64,000 nt of DNA from Bordetella genomosp. 9 (GCF_002119725.1 NZ_CP021109.1:3534001-3598000); one strand, 5' to 3'. Counted from the first letter of the stretch, positions 1-8,051 are shown. The notes: generated from the letters alone by a model not told the origin. Program-made: numbers and translations.

Positions 1-1826
1 GTCGGTGCGGGTGCGGCTGCGGGTGCGGCTGCAGAAGCGGGCGCCGGTGATCGGTCCGCTGGCGATGCGGCCTGCGTTCCCGACCGGGCTGCGGGCTCGG
101 TCGGGACGGGCGGATCCGGCTGAACCGGCGGGAACGCGTCCTGGACGAACGCATTGGGCTGCGCGTGGGCTTCGGCCCCGCCCGATGTGCCGGCGGCTGA
201 AGGCGCTTCGTCCGTCTTCCGGTGCGCGGCGGCAGGGGCGTCTTCCCAGGGCGCCACACCGGCGCTTGCCGCACGGTTCGCAGCCTGGGTTGAGGCGGGC
301 GCGGTTGGAGCGGACGCGGTTGGAGCGGATGGGCTTGACCCGGCCGCAGCCGGACCCGACGAGCTTGCACCGGACGTGCTCGAGGACGATGTGGCGGATG
401 ATTCAGTGCCGGGCCGCTGCGAAGCCGCGGAAATCTGCGCGGAAGCGGGAGAGGCGGCCGGCGAGCCGGAAGTTTCCGGAACATCACGAGCACCGGCCGG
501 CTCGGACGACGCATCAGCCCGCACAGCGGACACCTGAGGCGCAGCGCCAACGGGCGCTGGCGACGAAGGCGCCGCCCCGAACGAAGGCACAGGAACGGCG
601 GCACTCGCCGATTGCGTATCGGCTGGCGCGTCTGCGGCCGCTGCAGCGGCCGCGCCTGCAGCCCCCGCCACTTCGGCCGGCGCCTGAGCCGCGCTGGCCA
701 CACTCGTCGGAACAGGCCCCGCCGGCAGGCTTTGCGGTCCCGCATCGCCATGCAGGGACAGCATCCGCAGGCAGGCCATCACGAAACCTGCATATTCGTC
801 GGGTGCCAGCGCCAGTTCGCCGCGGCTGTGCACGGCCACCGAATAGAAAAGCTGCACCGCATCGGGATGCAGCGATCGCGCCAGCCGCGCAATATCTGCC
901 GCCAGCGGATCGTCAGACGGCGTCACGCCCGCCACGCGCTGCTCGATAGCCACGCGCGACAGCAGGCCGGCCAGGTCGGCCAGTGCGCCGCTGTACGACA
1001 AACCCCGCGTCGCGAGCTCGTCGGCCACTGCCAATACCGCGCGCGCCTCGCCCGCGGACAATGCGTCCAAAAGGCGCACCAGATGCCGCTGGTCGATGGT
1101 GCCCAGCATGCCGCGCACCGCTTCCTCGGTCAGATTCCCCGCGCTGTACGCAATCGCCTGATCCGTCAGAGAAAGCGCGTCGCGCATCGATCCCGCCGCG
1201 GCCTGAGCGATCAGGCGCAAAGCGGGCACCTCGAAGTCCAGCTGTTCCTCGCCCAGCACGTGCCGCAGATGCCCCACGATGGCGTCCGGCGGCATCTGCT
1301 TCAGGTTGAATTGCAGGCAGCGCGACAGCACGGTGACGGGAATCTTCTGCGGGTCGGTCGTCGCCAGGATGAACTTGACGTGCGGCGGCGGCTCTTCCAG
1401 CGTCTTCAACATGGCGTTGAAGGCGTGTCCGGTGAGCATGTGCACTTCGTCGATCATGTAGACCTTGAAGCGGCCCGCCCCCGGCGCGTACACCGCCTGC
1501 TCCAGCAGCTGCGTCATCTCGTCGACACCCCGATTCGACGCCGCGTCCAGCTCCAGGTAATCCACGAAGCGGCCGGCATCGATCTCCGTGCAGGCGCGGC
1601 ACACGCCGCAGGGCCTGGAGGTGATGCCCGTCTCGCAATTGAGCGATTTGGCCAGGATGCGCGACAGCGTGGTCTTGCCCACGCCCCGCGTGCCGGTGAA
1701 CAGCCACGCATGGTGCAGCCGCTGGGTGTCCAGCGCGTGCGTCAGGGCGCGCACCACGTGATCCTGTCCGACCAGGGTGTCGAACGAGCGGGGCCGCCAC
1801 TTGCGGGCCAGTACGAGGTAAGTCAT
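1..1826 (-). CDS. dnaX: DNA polymerase III subunit gamma/tau, 3' end outside window
   Basis: Clamp-loader ATPase subunit that loads the beta clamp and, as tau, ties the polymerase cores to the helicase. The start at 1826 gives MTYLVLARKWRPRSFDTLVG, the usual DnaX beginning. Walker A (GTRGVGKTT) is at residues 45-53, followed by the four-cysteine zinc module, a DEVHML Walker B box, and the sensor region with ATTDPQKIPVTVLSRC. After about residue 370 the protein becomes an Ala/Pro/Gly-rich linker, which fills the first ~700 bases of the window, so the tau-specific C-terminal domain lies beyond position 1. The frame stays open to the window edge. The gene begins just downstream of the SRP RNA terminator. 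I did not see an obvious slippery heptamer for gamma production, but the relevant region may be outside the window. Identification is secure. Confidence 0.95.
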   Translation of the reverse strand, partial: MTYLVLARKWRPRSFDTLVGQDHVVRALTHALDTQRLHHAWLFTGTRGVGKTTLSRILAKSLNCETGITSRPCGVCRACTEIDAGRFVDYLELDAASNRGVDEMTQLLEQAVYAPGAGRFKVYMIDEVHMLTGHAFNAMLKTLEEPPPHVKFILATTDPQKIPVTVLSRCLQFNLKQMPPDAIVGHLRHVLGEEQLDFEVPALRLIAQAAAGSMRDALSLTDQAIAYSAGNLTEEAVRGMLGTIDQRHLVRLLDALSAGEARAVLAVADELATRGLSYSGALADLAGLLSRVAIEQRVAGVTPSDDPLAADIARLARSLHPDAVQLFYSVAVHSRGELALAPDEYAGFVMACLRMLSLHGDAGPQSLPAGPVPTSVASAAQAPAEVAGAAGAAAAAAADAPADTQSASAAVPVPSFGAAPSSPAPVGAAPQVSAVRADASSEPAGARDVPETSGSPAASPASAQISAASQRPGTESSATSSSSTSGASSSGPAAAGSSPSAPTASAPTAPASTQAANRAASAGVAPWEDAPAAAHRKTDEAPSAAGTSGGAEAHAQPNAFVQDAFPPVQPDPPVPTEPAARSGTQAASPADRSPAPASAAAPAAAPAP

Positions 1827-1853
1827 GGGCGGATTGTAGAGCCTGCCGGGGCG

Positions 1854-1898
1854 CAAAAAAGAAAGGACGGAAGGCGCTGGCGCCTGCTCCGTCCTTTC
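1854..1898 (-). terminator. Intrinsic terminator of the SRP RNA gene
   Basis: A perfect inverted repeat (GAAAGGACGG paired with CCGTCCTTTC, with inner AGGCGC/GCGCCT) spans 1861-1898. Read on the minus strand it is followed directly by a run of six T residues. It sits between the 4.5S RNA gene and the dnaX start, so it ends the RNA transcript before dnaX. Confidence 0.85.
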
Positions 1899-1910
1899 GC
1901 GTATCCGGGA

Positions 1911-2005
1911 GGCGAGCCTTACTCCGGCACTAATCCTAAACGGCTATGGCTGCTTCGTTCCCGACCTGACCAGGTTCACCGCCGGACCATGCGAAGGGGC
2001 CCGCC
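1911..2005 (-). ncRNA. ffs: Signal recognition particle 4.5S RNA
   Basis: The minus strand carries the bacterial SRP RNA core: ACCTGGTCAGGTCGGGAACGA then AGCAGCC, the Ffh-binding apical loop and asymmetric loop. The ends GGCGGGCC (from 2005) and GGCTCGCC (to 1911) pair with one G-U wobble to close the long hairpin, giving about 95 nt, the size of small bacterial SRP RNAs. A -10-like TAGAAT lies about 8 nt upstream of the 5' end. An intrinsic terminator follows. The RNA with Ffh targets membrane proteins to the Sec translocon. Ends are estimated from the pairing and may differ by a few bases. Confidence 0.92.
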
Positions 2006-2163
2006 AAACAGCATTCTAGCAGGTCGGAGCGTTCGGCCCCCTGGATGTTGGGATCCCGCTTTTTCGCGGATCTCGGGACGAAGCGTGCTGGTTTGCGCAA
2101 CATGCAGGCGGCGCGTCCGGCAACCTCGTCCGGACGAGGGCAAGACTGGCCTCGGATCCGCCG

Positions 2164-2178
2164 TCTCGCCGTAGTTAA
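2164..2178 (+). repeat. Left 15-bp direct repeat, putative attL of tRNA-Arg island
   Basis: TCTCGCCGTAGTTAA here is identical to the first 14 bases of the tRNA-Arg(CCU) gene plus one base before it at 12023-12037. A copy of a tRNA end far from the intact gene, with phage and foreign genes in between, is the classic signature of site-specific integration. Here the shared segment is the 5' rather than the 3' end of the tRNA. Confidence 0.65.
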
Positions 2179-2198
2179 CGGCGAATGCTACAAGCCGG

Positions 2199-2253
2199 AA
2201 ACCCGCATGAATGCTAGCTTTGGCGGGTTTGCTGTAGTAGTTCTGTAGTAGTT
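2199..2253. repeat. Hairpin plus tandem 11-bp repeat next to the left junction
   Basis: AAACCCGC at 2199-2206 pairs with GCGGGTTT at 2223-2230 around a 16-nt loop. It is followed directly by two tandem copies of CTGTAGTAGTT (2232-2242 and 2243-2253). The hairpin could be the terminator of a lost gene, although no T-run follows. The repeats could be recombinase or excisionase arm sites. Function is inferred only from position at the island edge. Confidence 0.5.
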
Positions 2254-3123
2254 CCCTCCGCATCGTCCCCTCTGTTTCCCTTCACGGTCAGCATGGCCAG
2301 CCGCGTCGCGCGCGGGGTAAGCGCCAGGCGATCCGGCAGCCCGCTAGCCACCGGCCGCAACCAGTGGCGCCGCGGCATGCCGGCGCCCGCCGCATGTTCC
2401 CCTGGTCGCCGATCGGAACCGGCATCCCACCGCCGGTCCGCTGGGCTGGCCAGGTCGGCATACAGTCTGCCGGCACATCTGCGCAGCCAACGCGCGCATG
2501 GACGAACGACCACGACAAAAAGGCCTCGAAAACCGCCAAATCCCGCCGTTCAGAAATTTTGGGGAGGGGTCGGGAAAAACCTAACCTCCCTAACCGAGAT
2601 CAGCGGATCGGCTGGAAAGCCTTTATTCATGCGGGCTTGCGCCTTTCCGCAAAACCTAACCTTGTTCTAACCAATACCTAACCAGGTTAGATTTATGTAC
2701 CCTGACTTTAAGAAAAATACAATTCCTTAAAAATCAACGGCCTGGAGTCCGGTTAGGTTTTAGGTTAGGGCCGGTTAGGTTTTAACCCTAACCATCTTAT
2801 TCTTTACACTTCAAGGGCTTACGGAGGTTTTCTGGGGCCGGTTAGGCTGGTTAGATTTTTCCCGACCCATCCCCCAATCTGCGCAAGAGTTGAGCACGAA
2901 GGAAGTAAGTTGAATGACAGAGGGTGCTCCGAACTTTCCGCTACACCCTTGGTTTTACTACCCTCACCCGGTTCGAACTCCAAATATAACAACAAATGTA
3001 ACAGCATCTCTAGCTGTAATGCGCATCCAAGTGGCCCCGTCTCCCCCACGGCCTTGTGTCCGCACAAGTTCTATGTGTAAATTCTGGACACATCTAGCAC
3101 TACTTTGCCATGGGGATCGAAAC
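2254..3123. other. Gene-poor left part of the island
   Basis: About 870 bases in which I see no convincing gene. Short open frames on both strands (for example 2293-2670 plus and 2214-2513 minus) have no recognisable domain. From 2557 the GC content drops visibly and the sequence is dominated by GGTTAGG/CCTAACC motifs between long inverted repeats, which I annotate separately. A frame upstream of the MBL gene is open from 2914 but reads as non-coding sequence before position 3124. Confidence 0.5.
2557..2880. repeat. GGTTAGG/CCTAACC motif cluster inside an inverted repeat
   Basis: I count twelve copies of a 7-mer. CCTAACC or TCTAACC occurs at 2580, 2589, 2655, 2666, 2677 and 2787. GGTTAGG or GGTTAGA occurs at 2685, 2751, 2763, 2773, 2840 and 2849. 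The cluster is bracketed by an imperfect inverted repeat of about 30 bp (2557-2586 against 2849-2880) sharing GGGTCGGGAAAAA and the adjacent motif. The arrangement resembles iterons of a replication origin, as in P4-type satellites, or operator arrays. No replication gene is found nearby. Confidence 0.7.
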
Positions 3124-3987
3124 ATGGTCGGACAAATGCAATTGAGAATTTGGGACGTCGAGCACGGTGCCTGCGCTATGGTGCAGCACCTTATAGGCGC
3201 AGATAGAGGCCGTTTGGCAATGATCGACTCGGGGTGCACTCCTGACTGGCGGCCTAGCGACCACATCCGGGACGTACTCCGACGCACTACAGTCGATTAT
3301 CTGTTTATTACGAATGCGGACCAAGATCACATGAGTGATTTAGCTGGCTTGAGGCGCGCTGGCATATCGGTCGATACCTTGATTAGAAATCCGCATCCGC
3401 CCACAGATGCTCTTCGCGAGATCAAGCAAAACAACGGTACCCCGACTGACGACATCGAAGAATTCCTGTCCATGCATGGAAGATACACCGCCCCTCCGCC
3501 GCTGCGTTTCAATGAGGGGATGCGCGGCATCACAGCTGCGTGCTACTACAACAGCTATCCGGACTTCGAGAACACGAACGATCTAAGCTTGGCTGCATTT
3601 ATCAAGTACGGCAATTTTTCTATCCTTTTTCCTGGCGACCTTGAAGTGCCCGGCTGGAAAGCGCTTTTGGAACGACCAGACTTCCGAGCCGAGCTGGCTG
3701 GCGTCACCATACTGGTCGCCTCCCACCACGGCCGCGAAAATGGCTACTGTGAAGAAGTCTTTGATTACTGCAAGCCCATGGCGATCGTTATGTCGGATAA
3801 AGCAATCCATCATGATACGCAGCGGATGACGCAGACATATCGGCAGCGTGTGATAGACAACTACCCAGACGGGGTCTACGTCGCCAACACTGAAAAGCGC
3901 CGCCATGTCCTTACAACGCGGCGGGATGGATGGATCCAGTTTGATGTTAGCGACAGTACTTTCGCGATCACGACCGAGCGCAACTGA
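3124..3987 (+). CDS. Metallo-beta-lactamase-fold hydrolase (ComEC C-terminal-like)
   Basis: A 287-residue protein with MBL-fold architecture. It opens with MQLRIWDVEHGACAMVQHL and the early IDSG strand. The metal motif N64-A-D66-Q-D68-H69 follows, then FPGDLE, and SHHGRENGY with a later YCKPMAIVMSDKA strand, as in the MBL domain of ComEC-like proteins. The first position of the usual HxDxDH box is Asn, not His. I chose ATG 3124 because GGGGA lies 7 bases upstream; Met 3136 is also possible. The stop overlaps the next start (TGATG), so the two genes are translationally coupled. Base composition is clearly lower in GC than the core genes, indicating transfer. A nuclease or nucleotide-hydrolase role is plausible, and a defence role is inference from island context. 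Confidence 0.7.
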   Translation: MVGQMQLRIWDVEHGACAMVQHLIGADRGRLAMIDSGCTPDWRPSDHIRDVLRRTTVDYLFITNADQDHMSDLAGLRRAGISVDTLIRNPHPPTDALREIKQNNGTPTDDIEEFLSMHGRYTAPPPLRFNEGMRGITAACYYNSYPDFENTNDLSLAAFIKYGNFSILFPGDLEVPGWKALLERPDFRAELAGVTILVASHHGRENGYCEEVFDYCKPMAIVMSDKAIHHDTQRMTQTYRQRVIDNYPDGVYVANTEKRRHVLTTRRDGWIQFDVSDSTFAITTERN

Positions 3988-4625
3988 TGAAAGACAGTTT
4001 GAAAAGCGCCAACTTGAAGCTGCTGGTATCTCTGGCTGGCTTAGACACAGCGATAACGTTTTGCCTCGCTTACCCACACATCGTGGAGGCGATATCTCTC
4101 TCACGGCTTTTGCGAGCCAGCGTTGTCCCCTTTCTACCTATTGTGGTGCTGCTACTTGTGGAGCTCGCACCGCATAACGTGAAAGCTGTGCTGGTGTTCT
4201 GGAAATTTAAGGACCCATTGCCTGGACACGCCGCCTTCACGAAGCACGGACCGTCCGATCCACGCATAGACATGAATGCCCTACAACGACACGTCGGGAC
4301 TCTGCCCGTCAACCCCAAAGAACAGAATGCCACCTGGTACAAACTTTATAAAAGAGTCGAAGCGGACACCCGAGTAGTCGGGGCACATAAAGCCTACTTA
4401 CTATGGCGAGACGCCACCGCGTTATCGCTGCTGCTATCAATAGCGGTGCCCTTCGCTTTATGGTGCTTCGACGCCGCGTCGTCGCTAGTAAGAGCAAGTC
4501 TTCTGCTCTTTGGCCTGCAGTACATTCTGTCGGCGCTCGCCGCACGCAACAGCGGGAACCGCTTCGTTTGCAACGTACTGGCGCTTCATGCGGCCAAGCG
4601 GATAACCGCGGCCTCCAAGGCTTAA
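3987..4625 (+). CDS. Four-helix membrane protein coupled to the MBL gene
   Basis: A 212-residue protein I do not recognise. Hydrophobic segments at about residues 15-33, 45-63, 145-162 and 166-184 suggest two hairpins of membrane helices. They flank a soluble loop of roughly 80 residues (about 65-145) that contains LPGHAAF, DPRIDMNAL, LPVNPKEQNATWY and a later YLLWRDA. Two pairs of helices around a polar domain fit membrane effectors or sensors of defence systems, but no family can be named. The start codon overlaps the stop of the MBL gene, so both proteins should be made together. Composition matches the MBL gene and not the core genome. Confidence 0.65.
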   Translation: MKDSLKSANLKLLVSLAGLDTAITFCLAYPHIVEAISLSRLLRASVVPFLPIVVLLLVELAPHNVKAVLVFWKFKDPLPGHAAFTKHGPSDPRIDMNALQRHVGTLPVNPKEQNATWYKLYKRVEADTRVVGAHKAYLLWRDATALSLLLSIAVPFALWCFDAASSLVRASLLLFGLQYILSALAARNSGNRFVCNVLALHAAKRITAASKA

Positions 4626-5076
4626 TTCTCTCCTAGACGGTTGTCTGGGCACACGGGAGATATTCGATTCGGCGGCGCCGCGAGGAGCGCGAACTGCGCG
4701 CCACCATGACTGCCAGAATGGGGCCGCGTGCTGCGTCTTTTTGCGTCGGCATCCCCCGCCCCAGAATGGATCGCCTGCCGGCGCCGGCATGGGCTGGCAG
4801 GTGACGCCGGGATGAGTCGAAAGCGACCTTTTTAGCGGGCGGGCGAGGTGGAAGGATGACCTCGCGCCAGGGGGTCGAAATGGCCCCTCGGGCACCCTGG
4901 CCGCGTGCCGCGCGTCCGCCGGAGCGCCGACTGGTCGAGCACTGGGATTGATCGGTGGATGCAGGCGGAGGCACCACTCGCGCTGCATTCGTCAGGCCAT
5001 CTTCTACGCTCTATTCGCCAGTGCGATCGGAGGCCACTACACTGCCGGAAGAAAGCCGAACACCCGGAGCGCAGAT
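4626..5076. other. Intergenic stretch before SRAP
   Basis: About 450 bases without a supported gene. GC content returns to high values here, marking the end of the lower-GC segment. A minus-strand open frame (4485-4988) runs antisense into the membrane protein and has no recognisable domain. The last bases carry GGAG at about 5064, a suitable ribosome binding site for the SRAP gene. Confidence 0.45.
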
Positions 5077-5796
5077 ATGTGCGGCCGCATCGTCCAGAAG
5101 GGAAACCTCGATGACTACCTGGAACGCGTAATACGCGCGCCCAGGGCGGACGAGATTTTCCCGCCTGACCCGGTAGGCCCCAAGTACAACGTACCCCCGG
5201 GCGTGCGTATCCTCGCCATTCACCGGCTTGGCGGGGACGGTAGCAAACAGGTTGAGCGCATCTTCTGGGGCTACAAGCCGGCTGGTGCGAAAGTCCCTCT
5301 CATGAGCAACGCACGCCTGGAAACGATCACGGCCGGCAAGTGGCCGTGGGCAGCGCTGATGAAGGCGGGCGGTCGCGTGCTGGTGCCGGCTGACGGATGG
5401 TACGAATGGAAGCGCCTGACCCCCGATCCCAAAGGGCCGAAGCAGCCGCATTTCATCCGGGCGGTGAACGACGATCCGCTCTACTTCCCTGCCCTGACCG
5501 CCTGGCGCCCGGGCAAGGAACATGGGCCGGAGCACGGCATCGCCATAGTGACGAACGACGCCAAAGGCGGCTTGATCGACGTTCACGACCGTAGGCCGAT
5601 TGTCTTGGCGCCCGAATTAGCGCAAGAGTGGATGGACCCGGCAACCACGCCGCTTTGCGCCAGAGATCTGTTGATGGGCGGGCTACCCGAGGCGGCCTTT
5701 CGCTGGTATCCGGTGAAGCAGGCGGTGGGTAACTCCCGGTACGAACGGCCAGACGCAACTGACCCAACGGGCGATAACGGACCGTCTCTATTCTGA
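5077..5796 (+). CDS. SRAP family abasic-site processing protein (YedK/HMCES-like)
   Basis: SRAP proteins crosslink to abasic sites in single-stranded DNA through the N-terminal cysteine exposed after Met removal, protecting the lesion. The mature start is fixed by MCGRIVQ, so ATG 5077 must be used although the frame is open further upstream. Other family residues are present: N78 in SNARLETI, E110 in VPADGWYEW, and H170 in DVHDRRP. Length (239 aa) is normal. It lies in the accessory region next to a LexA box, but that box is downstream of the gene. Island-borne SRAP genes are common in phages and plasmids; function is confident, physiological role here less so. Confidence 0.9.
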   Translation: MCGRIVQKGNLDDYLERVIRAPRADEIFPPDPVGPKYNVPPGVRILAIHRLGGDGSKQVERIFWGYKPAGAKVPLMSNARLETITAGKWPWAALMKAGGRVLVPADGWYEWKRLTPDPKGPKQPHFIRAVNDDPLYFPALTAWRPGKEHGPEHGIAIVTNDAKGGLIDVHDRRPIVLAPELAQEWMDPATTPLCARDLLMGGLPEAAFRWYPVKQAVGNSRYERPDATDPTGDNGPSLF

Positions 5797-5817
5797 GCCG
5801 GGATGCGTCGCATATTA

Positions 5818-5833
5818 CTGTATATCCATACAG
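5818..5833. promoter_or_regulatory. LexA (SOS) box
   Basis: CTGT-N8-ACAG with the AT-rich core ATATCCAT, preceded by TA, matches the LexA operator used by gamma- and betaproteobacteria. It lies 22 bases after the SRAP stop. No recognisable gene follows on the plus strand before the convergent portal gene, so the regulated gene may be lost or too diverged to identify. Confidence 0.75.
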
Positions 5834-6267
5834 CCCTATATGCTCTGCCATGCTGCGCTGCCTCGTCGTTCGGACTCACCACCTCGGAGAATGTTTACGA
5901 GGCAAGGACTTCGGCGCGCCGGTTGAAGGCACCGTGCGCATGTACTCGATCTACCATCAGCCGTTGCGTCGATATGTACAAATCATGACGCTCGATTCAT
6001 ACGACAAATTCGGCGCCACGCAACGATCAGCTATCCCCGACCTACTGGAACCACAGTTGCTGACCTTCGGTTCAGACCCGGGGGATGATGGTCGCGGGTG
6101 TCGAAGAGATCGCGGGCCAGCGCTTTTATCAAGGCTGGTGGATTCAGTGGATGGCGGAGTGCTGAGGCCTGCGCTCGGCAACACCGGAAGAGTTTGCGTC
6201 CTCGGATTCCTGCCTCAACGCAGGCCCCAGCATCACTGCGTGCGACGCGTCGTCTCGCAGTCCCCTG
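5834..6267. other. Gene remnant zone between LexA box and portal gene
   Basis: About 430 bases. Plus-strand frames such as 5850-6344 are open but match no family I know, and their composition is mixed. The stretch could hold the remains of an SOS-regulated gene cut by the deletion that joined it to prophage structural genes. Confidence 0.35.
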
Positions 6268-7323
6268 TTACTTGGCAGCACTATCGCCAGTCTCGACCAC
6301 GTATGGCTCGAATCGAAAGGCGTCGATGCCGAGCCACGCGTTGATCGTCGTAAACACGGCCTGTAGCGGCTCTATTTCATTGCGGGCGAAGACCTGCGCG
6401 GCCGGAAGCACGGCGCCAAAGCCACCCGTATTGCCGGGCACAATACCCATGAGCTGCGGCGGCACGCGGTGCGCGGCCAGAATGTCATCGCGCGTCACAT
6501 TCTTGATGTTGAAGAAGTCGTCCCGCGCGGCCACCTCGCTGATCGGAATGACCTGCACGCCATCCTTCTTTCCGTTGGGCGAATAGAGAAATAGGTTCCG
6601 GAAATTCCCCGGCCCCTTGGCGTTGCGCATGGCCTCGCGCACCTTGTCGATGTCCTCGGCGCTGTTGGCTGCGTCCGACATATACAGGATGAAGCCGGCG
6701 TGGCTGCCGTTGTTGTAGTACCGCCGCCGAAAGAGCGTCGCCGATTCGTTCAGCCACGCCGACTGCAGCGTGCTGAGATATTCCGGCAGTCCGTACACCT
6801 CCTGATTGATGTCGGGCTCCTTCAGGTGGAACACCGTCCCACGCTCCAATTCATGATCGGCGGCAATGCCCGGCACAAAGAAGAACTGCCCATCTTCCTT
6901 GCCGCGGCGCGTGTACTTCGCCGGCGCATTTCGCAGGCCCAGCACCTTACCGGTGACGCTGATGCGCTTTTCCAGATAAGCATTACCGAAGGTCAGATAA
7001 TTGACCGCCAGTTCCTTGACCAGCATCGGCGTGATCAGCGGATGCGGGATGAGCGTGGAGGCCAGCACGTTGGCCTTGAAGTAGATTGCCGAGCTGTGAT
7101 GTGTACTCGCTCGAAACGACTTCGCCAGCCCGTGGAAACTGATGGGCGGCTCGTACCAGCGCCCGCTGTCCAGGCACTCCACGTAATCGAGGATGTCGCG
7201 CCGGTCCAGCACCGGAATGGGATCGCCGAAGCTGAAGGCTTCGACGCCCGGGTTGTCCGCCGGCGTGGCCGGGCTCGCCACCGGCGGCATCGGCTCGCCC
7301 CGTGCGTTCAGAATCAGCGTCAT
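6268..7323 (-). CDS. Phage portal protein, P2 gpQ / PBSX type
   Basis: Portal proteins form the dodecameric ring through which DNA is packaged. The 351-residue product has the normal length and recognisable segments: the N-terminal region with FSFGDPIPVLDRRD, SSAIYFKANVLAST, ELAVNYLTFGNAYLEK, the YGLPEYLSTLQSAWLNE block, RRRYYNNGSHAGFILY, and the C-terminal HRVPPQLMGIVPGNTGGFG. The start codon overlaps the stop of the terminase remnant by four bases (ATGA), the native phage order. Scaffold, capsid and tail genes that should follow are missing, so this intact frame is probably a leftover of a decayed prophage. Confidence 0.9.
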   Translation of the reverse strand: MTLILNARGEPMPPVASPATPADNPGVEAFSFGDPIPVLDRRDILDYVECLDSGRWYEPPISFHGLAKSFRASTHHSSAIYFKANVLASTLIPHPLITPMLVKELAVNYLTFGNAYLEKRISVTGKVLGLRNAPAKYTRRGKEDGQFFFVPGIAADHELERGTVFHLKEPDINQEVYGLPEYLSTLQSAWLNESATLFRRRYYNNGSHAGFILYMSDAANSAEDIDKVREAMRNAKGPGNFRNLFLYSPNGKKDGVQVIPISEVAARDDFFNIKNVTRDDILAAHRVPPQLMGIVPGNTGGFGAVLPAAQVFARNEIEPLQAVFTTINAWLGIDAFRFEPYVVETGDSAAK

Positions 7324-7826
7324 TCGTATAGCTCCACAAGGCCCCGGTTCTCGCTCGTGGCGCCTTCCAGGGGTTCATAGTCCAATGCGTGCATGCAGGC
7401 CCAGGCGAAGTCTGCGTGCCCGGTGTCTTGCGCCCGGCCGGCGTCGTACGTCACCTGTCGGCCGCTCGCGGTCAGCGTCTTGCGGATCGCCATGAAGGAC
7501 TGCGCGAGGTCGGTCCAGCCGGCGTCCCATTCCAGGCGCCGGTTGCGCATCACGTCGCCGGCCTTCAGCACCAGCCGCGTCTTTACTTCCGGGGAGTAGT
7601 TGATCTGCCGTGCGGCCGGGAAAAATTGCCGGACGATCTGATAGACGCCCTGCCCCATGCCGGTGGCGTCAATGGCGATGTCCACTACGTTGTAGTGTTG
7701 GGTCAATTCCTTGATGCGCTCGGCCTGTTTCGCAAAATCCATCCCCCGCCACTGATGCCGCTCCAGCAGCCGGAACTTGCCGCCCGGCGTGCGCGGCAAG
7801 GCGAGCACAGGCGACGTGCTGGAAGC
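7320..7826 (-). pseudogene. Phage terminase large subunit (gpP type), C-terminal remnant
   Basis: The last ~165 codons match the nuclease end of P2-type terminases: GGKFRLLERHQWRGMDF, DIAIDATGMGQGVYQIVRQF, SPEVKTRLVLKAGDVM, LEWDAGWTDLAQSFMAIRKT and HADFAWACMHALDYEPL. An in-frame TGA at 7827-7829 stops the upstream reading. The ATPase half expected for a protein of nearly 600 residues is absent, being replaced by the Bug gene region. The fragment directly precedes the portal gene with a four-base overlap. It cannot make a working terminase. Confidence 0.85.
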
Positions 7827-8051
7827 TCACCGCAAAGGTCGATGGCGTCGCGGCCGGAGTAGGTCACCGCCGACCAGTTCAAGGGCCCTGACACTGACAA
7901 GCTAGACCCCGCCCGGGCGGAACGTGTGTGACCATCCCGTTACCCACTGCGCCGCGGTTTGGCTTATCGCCTTCCCGCATCATGCCTGCAACGCCTTTCG
8001 AGGTGATGCTGGCGTGCCGCAAGAAACACTAAAACGGAAAACGGAGACGAG

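Noticed and set aside
5..2174. Long plus-strand open frames (5-949, 612-2174)
   Set aside because: They run antisense to dnaX and the SRP RNA, and arise from high-GC third positions; no domain is recognisable.
2914..3123. Upstream extension of the MBL gene to ATG 2914
   Set aside because: The added 70 residues do not resemble a domain, and a good ribosome binding site precedes ATG 3124.
4485..4988. Minus-strand hypothetical gene over the 4.6-5.0 kb gap
   Set aside because: It overlaps the membrane protein gene antisense and shows no domain or clear ribosome binding site.
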